5,380 nt of DNA from CAYRWR01 sp964537555. GTDB taxonomy: Bacteria > Spirochaetota > Brevinematia > Brevinematales > CAYRWR01. A program made the position numbers and the translations under genes. The notes under the pieces are model-generated. The model was given only the letters and a program-made list of their open reading frames with translations, did not search any database and was not told where the DNA came from. Below are positions 1 through 5,371 of this stretch, piece after piece (positions within the stretch are counted from its first letter, which is position 1; each line of letters starts with the position of its first letter). The stretch covers positions 1 through 5,380 of the forward strand of contig CAZIAD010000100.1 of assembly GCA_964537555.1 (NCBI GenBank), written 5' to 3'.

Positions 1-424
1 CTTCTTCACTGGCGGTATCCATAGTATTGTCCTGCTCTGCCTGGGAAAAACCATCCCACATCTTATCTATAGTATCCAGATTGTTATGCAGTAACTGGCG
101 TACCACTTCCAGATTAGCTACTACATTGACTGCTTCCTGTTCGGTATGGCTGGCAGAATACTGTTCCAGGTCACTTTTGCGGGAGTACTTCCTGGGTCCG
201 CCGGTATTCTCTTCCATTCTGGAGGAAAGCTGGGCATACATGATCACCGTAAGCGTCGCTATCACAAATATGGTAAATAGCAGAGATTTCATCTGAAATA
301 AGGTGAATTTGATCTGGCCGCTGTCCCTGGGTAATGACTGATAATCTGTATATAATAGGTACAACCAGAATGCTACTATTCCGATGATAAATATTGCCAG
401 AAAAATGCTGATAATCTTTTTCAT
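1..424 (-). CDS. Two-TM membrane protein, unknown function (C-terminus beyond left edge)
   Basis: This open frame starts at ATG 424 and stays open for 141 codons to the left edge, so the C-terminus is missing. The N-terminus (MKKIISIFLAIFIIGIVAFW) begins a first hydrophobic helix, about residues 4-25. A second helix spans about 46-64 (LLFTIFVIATLTVIMYAQL). A hydrophilic, Glu/Gln/Asn-rich tail follows from about residue 65, predicted helical at 95-120. The short loop between the helices (YTDYQSLPRDSGQIKF) has mixed charge, so topology is uncertain. A hairpin with both ends cytoplasmic would fit the basic N-terminus and the RK-rich segment at 78-83. A good ribosome binding site, AAGGGAG, overlaps the stop codon of the upstream TPR gene, and the intergenic gap is only 10 bases. 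The two are therefore almost certainly co-transcribed and probably translationally coupled. I do not recognise the family. Context suggests a partner of the membrane-anchored TPR proteins encoded before it. Confidence 0.85.
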   Translation of the reverse strand, partial: MKKIISIFLAIFIIGIVAFWLYLLYTDYQSLPRDSGQIKFTLFQMKSLLFTIFVIATLTVIMYAQLSSRMEENTGGPRKYSRKSDLEQYSASHTEQEAVNVVANLEVVRQLLHNNLDTIDKMWDGFSQAEQDNTMDTASEE

Positions 425-429
425 GATCT

Positions 430-436
430 CTCCCTT
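430..436 (-). promoter_or_regulatory. Ribosome binding site overlapping upstream stop codon
   Basis: On the minus strand AAGGGAG lies 5 bases before the ATG at 424. Its first two bases are part of the TAA stop (435-437) of the 513-residue TPR gene. A terminating ribosome would sit on this site, which favours coupled translation of the two membrane proteins. Confidence 0.75.
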
Positions 437-1976
437 AATTGAGGGCTACCTTCAGTGCCCGTATTAAGCCTCGTCTATCTATAATGGTCAGGTTTTTATT
501 CTTTTCAGCGATGTTCATGGCGTCCTGATTATAACGGGAAGTGATGATGACTACAATATTGGGGATGCGCATACCTTTGGCTGTACCAATAGCATTCAGA
601 AGGATAAAACCAGACACATTTTCATTATAACGTTTGATGATGACCAGAAATGGCTTAGTATTCTTACGGCATACATAGGCAGCCGCTTTACCATCCTGAA
701 AGTCAGAGTCATAGGCCAGGCTGATCTCTTTTTGGATCTGGAAGCCCATGAACATCAGGATCTTACGTGAGACCTCTTTGAACTTACGGATATTGAGCTG
801 TTTAAACTGCTCGATCATTGAGACCTGACCGCCATCCTGCTTGGCATCTACCAGTTTGGTATCCACCGTCTTCTCCAGTGTATCTATGTCAAACAGTTTC
901 CGGGATATGACTTCATGTAAGGGTAGTATATCCTGCAGAGTCACACCAGGCATCACCATCCAGCGTTCAGAGACATGATTCAGGGCTTCGTCAGATACTG
1001 CCTCAGAAGTCAGCTCTTTTATATCTTTGTAAAAGAAATCGACCTTTTTAAGATCATTCCAGGCGGCCATTGCCTTTTGACGATCGCCTCCCTTGACATA
1101 AGCCATACCGAGGTGGTACATCACATCTTTTTTCCACTCCATACTCCTGGCATCACCGGGATCGGCATTTTGCTGACTGGCCATTTCCAGAGTAGTCACT
1201 GCATCTTCTATAAGCCCCAGTCCCTTATAACATTCACCCAGAAGGAGGTAAGCTTTCATGCGGGGTTCGACATCGGGAATCATTTTAGCCGCGACCTTGA
1301 GAAAACGTATGGCAGCCATAAAGTCGTTGTTTTGTTTATACAGGGCGCCTATATAGAGATCCAGATAGCTGTTTTGAGATTGAAATTTTTTGGCAAAAGT
1401 AAACTGCTTGATAGCAGGGTTATATTTCCCGGTCTGAGCCAATATAATACCGGTATAATAGTGGATCTCGAAATTCATGGGGTCCTGATTTTCTGATTTA
1501 GCGAGGAAGTTCATGGCTTTGTCAAACTTTCTCTGAGAGGCATAGATCAGGCCCAGATAAAGATTGACCTCGGGATCATTACTGTCACCCAGCTTCGAGC
1601 TGTACAGGGATAAAAAGGCTTTTGGGTAATTCTTTATACGGAAGTATGATATACCCAGATTTCTGTAGATTGCATTGACTTCTTTTATAATGAGGTCTTT
1701 TTCGTTTTTAAGCGCTATCTCATATTCAACAATGGCTCTCTGGTGGTTATCGGAAATGAAATACATATCTGCCAATAGGGCATGATACAGTGGATTAAAC
1801 TGATCACTGAGTATGAGTTTATTATAGATCTCACTGGCTTCATCGTACTGGCCTAACTGGACCAGACGCTGGGCCTTTTCCAGCATACTGGTCTTGTCTC
1901 CCACTATTGCTACAATACCAAAATACAGGATGGCTGCAACAGCAACAAAGATGAGAATATAAAAAATTGCTCCCAT
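435..1976 (-). CDS. Membrane-anchored TPR protein with C-terminal degenerate Mrr-like (restriction-endonuclease-fold) domain
   Basis: The protein has 513 residues. One N-terminal transmembrane helix (about residues 3-26) is followed by K/R-containing sequence, so the bulk should be cytoplasmic. About eight TPR units follow, roughly at 29-61, 62-95, 103-135, 136-168, 169-201, 205-237, 241-272 and 285-316. Clear examples are LYLGLIYASQRKFDKAMNFL and MYHLGMAYVKGGDRQKAMAA. A linker (320-390) leads to a C-terminal domain (about 396-513). Its pattern is helix, GF, strands, FLVIIKRY (443-450), VVIITSRYNQDA (475-486) and IIDRRGLIRAL. This matches the order of Mrr-type nuclease domains: GF.., DGG(V/I)D, QxKR, ITTS.F...A, IDG..L. 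The usual Gln of QxK is Ile446 while Lys448 remains. The motif Asp appears to be Ala432 in QDGKAAAY. I infer a non-catalytic scaffold. The ATG is fixed because an in-frame TGA lies two codons upstream (1980-1982). The closest relative in the window is the upstream 575-residue gene. TPR and anchor calls are firm; the nuclease-fold call is moderate. Confidence 0.9.
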   Translation of the reverse strand: MGAIFYILIFVAVAAILYFGIVAIVGDKTSMLEKAQRLVQLGQYDEASEIYNKLILSDQFNPLYHALLADMYFISDNHQRAIVEYEIALKNEKDLIIKEVNAIYRNLGISYFRIKNYPKAFLSLYSSKLGDSNDPEVNLYLGLIYASQRKFDKAMNFLAKSENQDPMNFEIHYYTGIILAQTGKYNPAIKQFTFAKKFQSQNSYLDLYIGALYKQNNDFMAAIRFLKVAAKMIPDVEPRMKAYLLLGECYKGLGLIEDAVTTLEMASQQNADPGDARSMEWKKDVMYHLGMAYVKGGDRQKAMAAWNDLKKVDFFYKDIKELTSEAVSDEALNHVSERWMVMPGVTLQDILPLHEVISRKLFDIDTLEKTVDTKLVDAKQDGGQVSMIEQFKQLNIRKFKEVSRKILMFMGFQIQKEISLAYDSDFQDGKAAAYVCRKNTKPFLVIIKRYNENVSGFILLNAIGTAKGMRIPNIVVIITSRYNQDAMNIAEKNKNLTIIDRRGLIRALKVALN

Positions 1977-1979
1977 ACA

Positions 1980-1985
1980 TCACCT
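1980..1985 (-). promoter_or_regulatory. Ribosome binding site of the 513-residue TPR gene
   Basis: Minus-strand AGGTGA precedes the ATG at 1976, with the AGG core 6 bases away. The TGA inside the site is in frame with the gene, so translation cannot begin further upstream. Confidence 0.6.
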
Positions 1986-2058
1986 AAACAATTATTCTAT
2001 TACCTGATACAACACAGGACTGGTTTATTTTATATTAAAATACCACTATAAACAATTA
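1985..2058. repeat. 10-base direct repeat TAAACAATTA flanking a candidate promoter
   Basis: Identical copies of TAAACAATTA (TAATTGTTTA on the minus strand) lie at 1985-1994 and 2049-2058, 64 bases apart, in the 86-base gap between the two large TPR genes. The outer copy covers the candidate -35 element; the inner copy touches the ribosome binding site. Each copy is weakly palindromic at its ends (TAA/TTA). They could be regulator-binding sites, but the region is AT-rich, so chance is not excluded. Confidence 0.4.
2027..2055 (-). promoter_or_regulatory. Candidate sigma-70-like promoter for the 513-residue TPR gene
   Basis: On the minus strand, TTGTTT (2050-2055) and TAAAAT (2027-2032) are separated by 17 bases. 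Transcription would start near 2020, giving a leader of about 44 bases. The -10 hexamer is the same as in the promoter called for the exported TPR gene. The AT-rich gap makes chance matches easy. No terminator is visible between the two TPR genes, so this would be a secondary promoter supplementing readthrough. Confidence 0.4.
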
Positions 2059-2062
2059 AAAC

Positions 2063-3790
2063 CTATATTAAATGATGCGCAATATCTTCACAAGTATAGA
2101 AATCTATAGTCGGGTCTTTTTCTACTACCCCTTTGGCTTCATCAGACAGCGGAGCCGTTGAGATCAGGACAATCCTTTTTGCCTTAAATTCCGCCATCCG
2201 CCCTTTGAGATTGGTGATAAGGATATAGCCCATAGATGTGGTCCATCTCCTGATCACAAATAGCACCCGTACCTCTTTATGTAATTTTTCTTCACAGAGA
2301 AAGTCAGTACCCTGCCCTTCTGAGTAAGCCACCGGGTCCAGCTTTATGGCCTGGTTGATCACCTTATAACCCATACGATCGGCCAGTTCCTGGGCGGTCA
2401 GGACAAAAGAAGGGAAATCCATATATTTCATGGACTGGCAGGGATCATTGGGATCTACACCCAGAGCTTTAAATGAGGAATCCGTTTTAGGCTTTGTCTT
2501 GGCTTTTTCTATCTTATTCATCTTCTTTTTTATGACCTGCATATTTTCCTCAGAGTATTTATCCAGTACTATACTGGGGTCAAAATGTTCAGCAGGCTGA
2601 GGGATAAAATAGGCGGTCAGTTTAGACAGATTGAGAAAATGATCTTTCCAGTCTTCCATAGTGGTCTGTAAAGAAGTAAGAGCTTCCCGGGCTTTGTTTT
2701 CCAGAATACTAAATTCCACTTCTACCTTTTTACCGGCTTCTTCGAGGAGTCTGGCTCTCTCTTTTTCATCTTTATATTTGTTTAATATGGACAGCAGGTC
2801 AAACAGATGGCTCTTATTCTGCTTCACTTTATTCTGATCTTCCTGACTCATTCCCTCCATGTCCATTTCGATATTCAGTATATCATTGAGCCTATCCAGG
2901 GCCAGGTCAAAATATCCCTGCAGATAACGCATATAGATAAATGCCATATTCACATCTTCTGTATAGCGGGTGTTAGCCGTAGAATTAGCCAGGTTTTCCA
3001 TTTTTATATGAAGGTCCCGGGAAACTTCAAAATTCTTATCCATACAGTAAGAGATAAACAATAGTTTTATGGCAAAAAATAACTGCTCATTATTAAGGGT
3101 ATAGTTATTGGCATTGATCACATCTTCCATGGTCTCCCGGGATTTGCGATGTGCTCCTTCCTTCATATATGCATAGGCCAGCATAAATTTAGTCTGATTA
3201 TCACCAGGAGTCAGGATGTTAGACTCTTCAAAATGTTCTATAGCCCCTTTGACATTATCCGTGAGCAGGCAACACAGGCCATAATACTTTCTGAACTCCC
3301 CATCCTGGGCATAATGGGTCATGGCTTTTTCAAAGTGAGATAAAGCCCGGTAATACTGGGACTGTCCCATGAGGATCATAGCAATATGATATGGGGGTTC
3401 CTTTCCACTGGGCAGATATTGTAATGCCTGCAGGAGATAATCCAGGGCTTCACGGTCTTTTTTGATCTCCCGGTACAATAAACCGGTACGTTTATACAAC
3501 TCGTAATCTGAGAAAAGTGAACTTTTCTCATTCAAAGCCAGTATCTGGTTATAATAACCGATGGCTTCTGCAAAGTTTCCTTTTTCTTCATTGATATTGC
3601 CCAGATGCCATAAAGTCTCTATGTTTTTCGGGTTTTTCTTTAATGAGTCCATAAAAATGTTGAGGGCAACGTCCAGGTCTCCCTGTTCCACAGCTTCCTC
3701 AGCCTTTTTAAGTTTCATCTCCTGCATAGTAGAAAAAAGATAGATCGTGATGATACCAGCCAGGATCAGGATAATGATGACTAAACCCAA
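2063..3790 (-). CDS. Membrane-anchored TPR protein with C-terminal Mrr-like degenerate domain (paralogous architecture)
   Basis: The protein has 575 residues and a TTG start. One transmembrane helix (residues 2-21) is followed by KLKK, which predicts a cytoplasmic body. TPR units occur at roughly 26-58, 59-91, 97-130, 133-164, 166-198 and 199-232 (for example HLGNINEEKGNFAEAIGYYN), with a more divergent helical array to about 310. A charged helical stretch follows (about 315-390). A Lys-rich linker (420-437) leads to a C-terminal domain (459-575) with the Mrr-like pattern LADRMGYKV, GQGTDF (492-497), LFVIRRW (510-516), IVLISTAPLSDEA (540-552) and IDFYTCEDIAHHL. By eye, the motif Asp is kept (Asp496), but QxK has become Val512-Ile-Arg514. 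I infer loss of nuclease activity. TTG is chosen because AAGGGG lies 6 bases upstream, and the next in-frame ATG (residue 22) would remove the anchor. The gene has the same order of parts as the next gene but little obvious sequence identity, so the duplication, if real, is old. Confidence 0.9.
   Translation of the reverse strand: MGLVIIILILAGIITIYLFSTMQEMKLKKAEEAVEQGDLDVALNIFMDSLKKNPKNIETLWHLGNINEEKGNFAEAIGYYNQILALNEKSSLFSDYELYKRTGLLYREIKKDREALDYLLQALQYLPSGKEPPYHIAMILMGQSQYYRALSHFEKAMTHYAQDGEFRKYYGLCCLLTDNVKGAIEHFEESNILTPGDNQTKFMLAYAYMKEGAHRKSRETMEDVINANNYTLNNEQLFFAIKLLFISYCMDKNFEVSRDLHIKMENLANSTANTRYTEDVNMAFIYMRYLQGYFDLALDRLNDILNIEMDMEGMSQEDQNKVKQNKSHLFDLLSILNKYKDEKERARLLEEAGKKVEVEFSILENKAREALTSLQTTMEDWKDHFLNLSKLTAYFIPQPAEHFDPSIVLDKYSEENMQVIKKKMNKIEKAKTKPKTDSSFKALGVDPNDPCQSMKYMDFPSFVLTAQELADRMGYKVINQAIKLDPVAYSEGQGTDFLCEEKLHKEVRVLFVIRRWTTSMGYILITNLKGRMAEFKAKRIVLISTAPLSDEAKGVVEKDPTIDFYTCEDIAHHLI
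3509..3530. repeat. Perfect intragenic inverted repeat, 10-base arms
   Basis: TGAGAAAAGT (3509-3518) and ACTTTTCTCA (3521-3530) are perfect inverted copies separated by two bases, inside codons for about residues 87-94 of the 575-residue TPR protein. As RNA it would form a 9-pair stem with a 4-base loop. No U-tract follows on either strand, so it is not a standard terminator. It may be an operator-like palindrome, an mRNA hairpin, or coincidence in the Ser/Glu/Lys codons. Confidence 0.6.
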
Positions 3791-3796
3791 ATTATA

Positions 3797-3802
3797 CCCC
3801 TT
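3797..3802 (-). promoter_or_regulatory. Ribosome binding site deciding the TTG start
   Basis: Minus-strand AAGGGG lies 6 bases before the TTG at 3788-3790. No ATG or GTG in frame offers a comparable site while keeping the membrane anchor, so this site is the main support for the unusual start codon. Confidence 0.7.
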
Positions 3803-3811
3803 AGAGATATA

Positions 3812-3840
3812 TCAAAAAGCGACCAGAGGCCGCTTTTTGA
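3812..3840 (-). terminator. Intrinsic terminator hairpin after the exported TPR gene
   Basis: The arms TCAAAAAGCG (3812-3821) and CGCTTTTTGA (3831-3840) are perfect inverted copies. On the minus strand the stem extends inward through a G-U wobble and two G-C pairs to a UCU loop, about 13 pairs in all, ending in a U5 run. On the plus strand the wobble position is an A-C mismatch, so the structure is better suited to leftward transcripts. It lies about 60 bases beyond the stop of the 174-residue gene and only 21 bases before the next start codon, so it could also act as an attenuator in that leader. Confidence 0.75.
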
Positions 3841-3901
3841 ACTTATCCATATTATCGGTAGAAATCAGATTAACGAGAGGGGTATTGAGGGTTTTTAGTG
3901 C

Positions 3902-4426
3902 TTACATTCCCAACAAATTTGACAGAGAAGAATCGACTTTATCCTGAGCATAGCCGGCAGCAATAGCCTTTTTAAGATATTCAGCCGCTTTATCTTTTTG
4001 TCCCAGGTCATTATACTGGACTGCAACCAGATACATCACATCAGCATCCTGTTTTGCTTCCAACGCCATGAGATAATTATTGAGCTTGTGTTTGGCGATA
4101 GCCAGTTTGTTTCCCCGGTCCACATACTTCTTGAATTCAGTATTTACATTGTAGACCATGCTCACTTTAAAGTTTTTCATAAGCTGTACTCTTACTTTCT
4201 GAGCTTCAACACCCATAGGATACCATTCTACTGAGTAGATCAGACTGGCTTTAGCATTTTTTTTATCCCCGGCATCCATATAAGCCTGTCCTGTCTCAGC
4301 CCATGCTTCAGACATTTTCATTCTCTGTGAGGGATTTAACTCATCTGCATGCTTAACAGAAAATCCTTTAGCATAGAAAGTATTGCTGATAAGGATGATT
4401 GCTAACAAAGCTAATATTTTTTTCAT
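3902..4426 (-). CDS. Exported (periplasmic) TPR protein, 174 residues
   Basis: A Sec-type signal peptide is visible: MKK, a hydrophobic core (ILALLAIILIS), then a probable cut near residue 19 (TFYA/KG). There is no lipobox Cys, so it is not a lipoprotein. The mature part is helical, with one TPR at about 39-72 (AWAETGQAYMDAGDKKNAKA) and another at about 128-161 (YNDLGQKDKAAEYLKKAIAA). The helices between may be divergent repeats. The start is set at ATG 4426 because GGAGGA sits just upstream at correct spacing. An in-frame ATG at 4438 lies within that site and would spoil the signal peptide's usual MKK beginning. It is the first gene of the leftward series, behind a good promoter and followed by a terminator. 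A periplasmic scaffold acting with the membrane-anchored TPR proteins is plausible but unproven. I recognise no named family. Confidence 0.85.
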   Translation of the reverse strand: MKKILALLAIILISNTFYAKGFSVKHADELNPSQRMKMSEAWAETGQAYMDAGDKKNAKASLIYSVEWYPMGVEAQKVRVQLMKNFKVSMVYNVNTEFKKYVDRGNKLAIAKHKLNNYLMALEAKQDADVMYLVAVQYNDLGQKDKAAEYLKKAIAAGYAQDKVDSSLSNLLGM

Positions 4427-4430
4427 ATAG

Positions 4431-4436
4431 TCCTCC
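4431..4436 (-). promoter_or_regulatory. Strong ribosome binding site fixing the start of the exported TPR gene
   Basis: Minus-strand GGAGGA, with the GGAGG core 5 bases from the ATG at 4426. The alternative ATG at 4438 overlaps this site and has only A/T-rich sequence before it. Confidence 0.8.
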
Positions 4437-4456
4437 ATTTTTTTCCACTTAAATAC

Positions 4457-4485
4457 ATTTTAGATTATTTTATTCTCAAAGTAAA
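4457..4485 (-). promoter_or_regulatory. Promoter for the leftward TPR gene series
   Basis: On the minus strand, TTTACT (4480-4485), a 17-base spacer and TAAAAT (4457-4462) predict a start near 4450 and a leader of about 24 bases before the ATG at 4426. It stands back-to-back with the tmk promoter, the two -35 elements being 20 bases apart. Confidence 0.55.
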
Positions 4486-4505
4486 CTATTTCAGCAGTAT
4501 TTTCT

Positions 4506-4534
4506 TTTACAAAATGACTAAAAACCCTTATACT
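4506..4534 (+). promoter_or_regulatory. tmk promoter
   Basis: TTTACA (4506-4511), a 17-base spacer and TATACT (4529-4534) make a near-consensus sigma-70-type promoter. The predicted start near 4541 gives a very short leader of about 15 bases that begins just before the AAGGGG ribosome binding site. It places the in-frame ATG at 4514 between -35 and -10, outside the transcript. Confidence 0.7.
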
Positions 4535-4542
4535 ATCGGGCT

Positions 4543-4548
4543 AAGGGG
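4543..4548 (+). promoter_or_regulatory. Ribosome binding site deciding the tmk start
   Basis: AAGGGG lies 7 bases before the ATG at 4556. The further-upstream ATG at 4514 has no such site. Confidence 0.75.
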
Positions 4549-4555
4549 AAAGATC

Positions 4556-5182
4556 ATGAAAGGTATATTTATCAGCTTTGAAGGTATAGAAGGTTCAGGT
4601 AAATCTACACAGGCCAATTATCTATACAACAATCTCATTCAAAAAGGAGTACCCTGTGTACTGACCCGGGAACCGGGGGGTACCGATTTGGGAGATGCTA
4701 TCCGCTCCATCCTGCTGCATGACCACCGTACTTATCCTATTTCTGAACTCCTTTTATTCCTGGCAGACCGGAATCAACACGTCAATCAGGTCATCAAACC
4801 TTTTCTGGATAAGGGATTTGTGGTCATTACCGATCGCTATTATCACTCCACTTATGCCTATCAGATCACCGGCCGTTCTATTCCCGAAGACCAGGTGAGG
4901 ATGCTCAATGAAATAGCCATCGAAGGCTGTCATCCTGATATGACAGTAGTGGTGGATATCAGCCCTGAGACAGGCTTTGAACGTAAAAAAGCGGGTAGCC
5001 TTCAGCTCGATCTCATAGAGCAGGAGAGTATCACTTTTCATCACTCTGTCCGGGAAGCCTACCTCAAACTAGGCAAAGAAAGTGAGAATGTACATATCGT
5101 GGATGGTATGCAGGACCGGACCCTTATAAAGAAAAAAGTGTGGGAACTTTTCATCGAAAAATTCCCACAATTAAACAAATGA
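4556..5182 (+). CDS. tmk: Thymidylate kinase (dTMP kinase)
   Basis: The enzyme phosphorylates dTMP to dTDP with ATP in the cytoplasm, the step joining de novo and salvage routes to dTTP. At 208 residues it has normal family length. Visible motifs: P-loop GIEGSGKS (10-17), TREPGGT (37-43), LLLFLADRNQHV (67-78 region) leading into the substrate pocket, DRYYHSTYAYQ (93-103), the strand VVVDISPE (131-138), the LID with ERKK (142-145), and the tail EQES..FHHSVREAYLKL. A P-loop without Arg plus a basic LID resembles the E. coli-type (type II) enzymes. The LID signature DRIE reads DLIE here (Leu153), a mild deviation. The start at 4556 is supported by the family N-terminus, the ribosome binding site and the promoter; the longer frame from 4514 adds 14 atypical residues. 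The gene is transcribed away from the TPR genes, and its stop abuts that of the convergent DUF2892-like gene. Confidence 0.97.
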   Translation: MKGIFISFEGIEGSGKSTQANYLYNNLIQKGVPCVLTREPGGTDLGDAIRSILLHDHRTYPISELLLFLADRNQHVNQVIKPFLDKGFVVITDRYYHSTYAYQITGRSIPEDQVRMLNEIAIEGCHPDMTVVVDISPETGFERKKAGSLQLDLIEQESITFHHSVREAYLKLGKESENVHIVDGMQDRTLIKKKVWELFIEKFPQLNK

Positions 5183-5371
5183 CTATTTCTTTGGTATTAC
5201 AGGCTTAGGAATAGTAGAAAGTTTAAACGGCCAGTACAGAGGACAAAAACTGATCACTGCAGTAATGATAAAGATCAATCCCAGAGCACCCCACCAGCTT
5301 TTAAAAACAATGCCCAGGACAACAGCAGCTAGCCCTAAAATAGCCCGTATTATACGGTCAAGTGTACCCAT
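5183..5371 (-). CDS. Small DUF2892/YgaP-like inner membrane protein
   Basis: This 62-residue protein has an N-terminal amphipathic DRIIRAILG segment, then two hydrophobic helices at about 9-23 and 26-42, then CPLYWPFKLST (43-53) and a Pro/Lys tail. The (L)DRxxRxxxG start and the CPLY...ST ending are typical of the DUF2892 family, which also forms the membrane part of the rhodanese YgaP. Here there is no rhodanese domain. The single Cys43 is the conserved family position. Function is unknown; links to sulfur or thiol chemistry rest on YgaP only. The ATG is 9 bases from the window edge with only a weak AAGAAA before it. The frame is open to the edge, but the family N-terminus fits this start. 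The stop (TAG) directly adjoins the tmk stop on the other strand, with no terminator between them. Confidence 0.85.
   Translation of the reverse strand: MGTLDRIIRAILGLAAVVLGIVFKSWWGALGLIFIITAVISFCPLYWPFKLSTIPKPVIPKK

Larger units (their letters stand above)
3794..3885 (-). promoter_or_regulatory. Possible structured leader: anti-Shine-Dalgarno pairing across a hairpin
   Basis: The minus-strand transcript carries AUACCCCU (3885-3878), which is perfectly complementary to AGGGGUAU (3801-3794), the segment holding the Shine-Dalgarno of the 575-residue gene. The pair encloses the strong hairpin at 3812-3840. If formed, it would hide the ribosome binding site. I see the complementarity directly; a regulatory role is inference. 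No known riboswitch or leader family is recognised. Confidence 0.35.

Noticed and set aside
27..296. 89-codon open frame on the plus strand near the left edge
   Set aside because: The minus strand carries a coherent membrane protein frame with a good ribosome binding site over the same bases; the plus frame has no such support.
975..1496. 173-codon open frame on the plus strand opposite the 513-residue TPR gene
   Set aside because: It lies fully antisense to a well-supported gene, has no clear ribosome binding site, and its His/Ile/Phe-rich translation resembles no domain. The same applies to shorter plus-strand frames at 2807-3064, 3149-3343, 3561-3743, 3747-3947 and 3998-4234.
2003..2018. 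Short CCTG/CAGG inverted repeat in the gap between the two large TPR genes
   Set aside because: It has four-base arms, an eight-base loop and no U-tract, which is too weak to call a terminator or operator.
435..3790. Restriction-modification or other defence locus
   Set aside because: There is no methyltransferase, helicase or intact nuclease motif, and the Mrr-like domains appear to lack complete active sites, so a defence role is not supported by what is visible.
3791..3796. Perfect TATAAT (minus strand) just before the TTG start of the 575-residue gene as a -10 element
   Set aside because: Transcription from it would begin inside the first codons, after the ribosome binding site, and there is no good -35 at 16-18 bases (TTGATA is only 13 bases away).
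4424..4438. ATG at 4438 as start of the exported TPR protein
   Set aside because: It overlaps the GGAGGA ribosome binding site that serves the ATG at 4426, which also gives a standard signal peptide.
4514..4558. Upstream ATG as the start of tmk
   Set aside because: It sits between the -35 and -10 of the predicted promoter and lacks a ribosome binding site. The family N-terminus begins at 4556.
4754..5044. 96-codon minus-strand frame (and a 67-codon plus frame at 4695-4898) inside tmk
   Set aside because: Both overlap the conserved catalytic core of tmk in other frames and show no recognisable domain or start signal.
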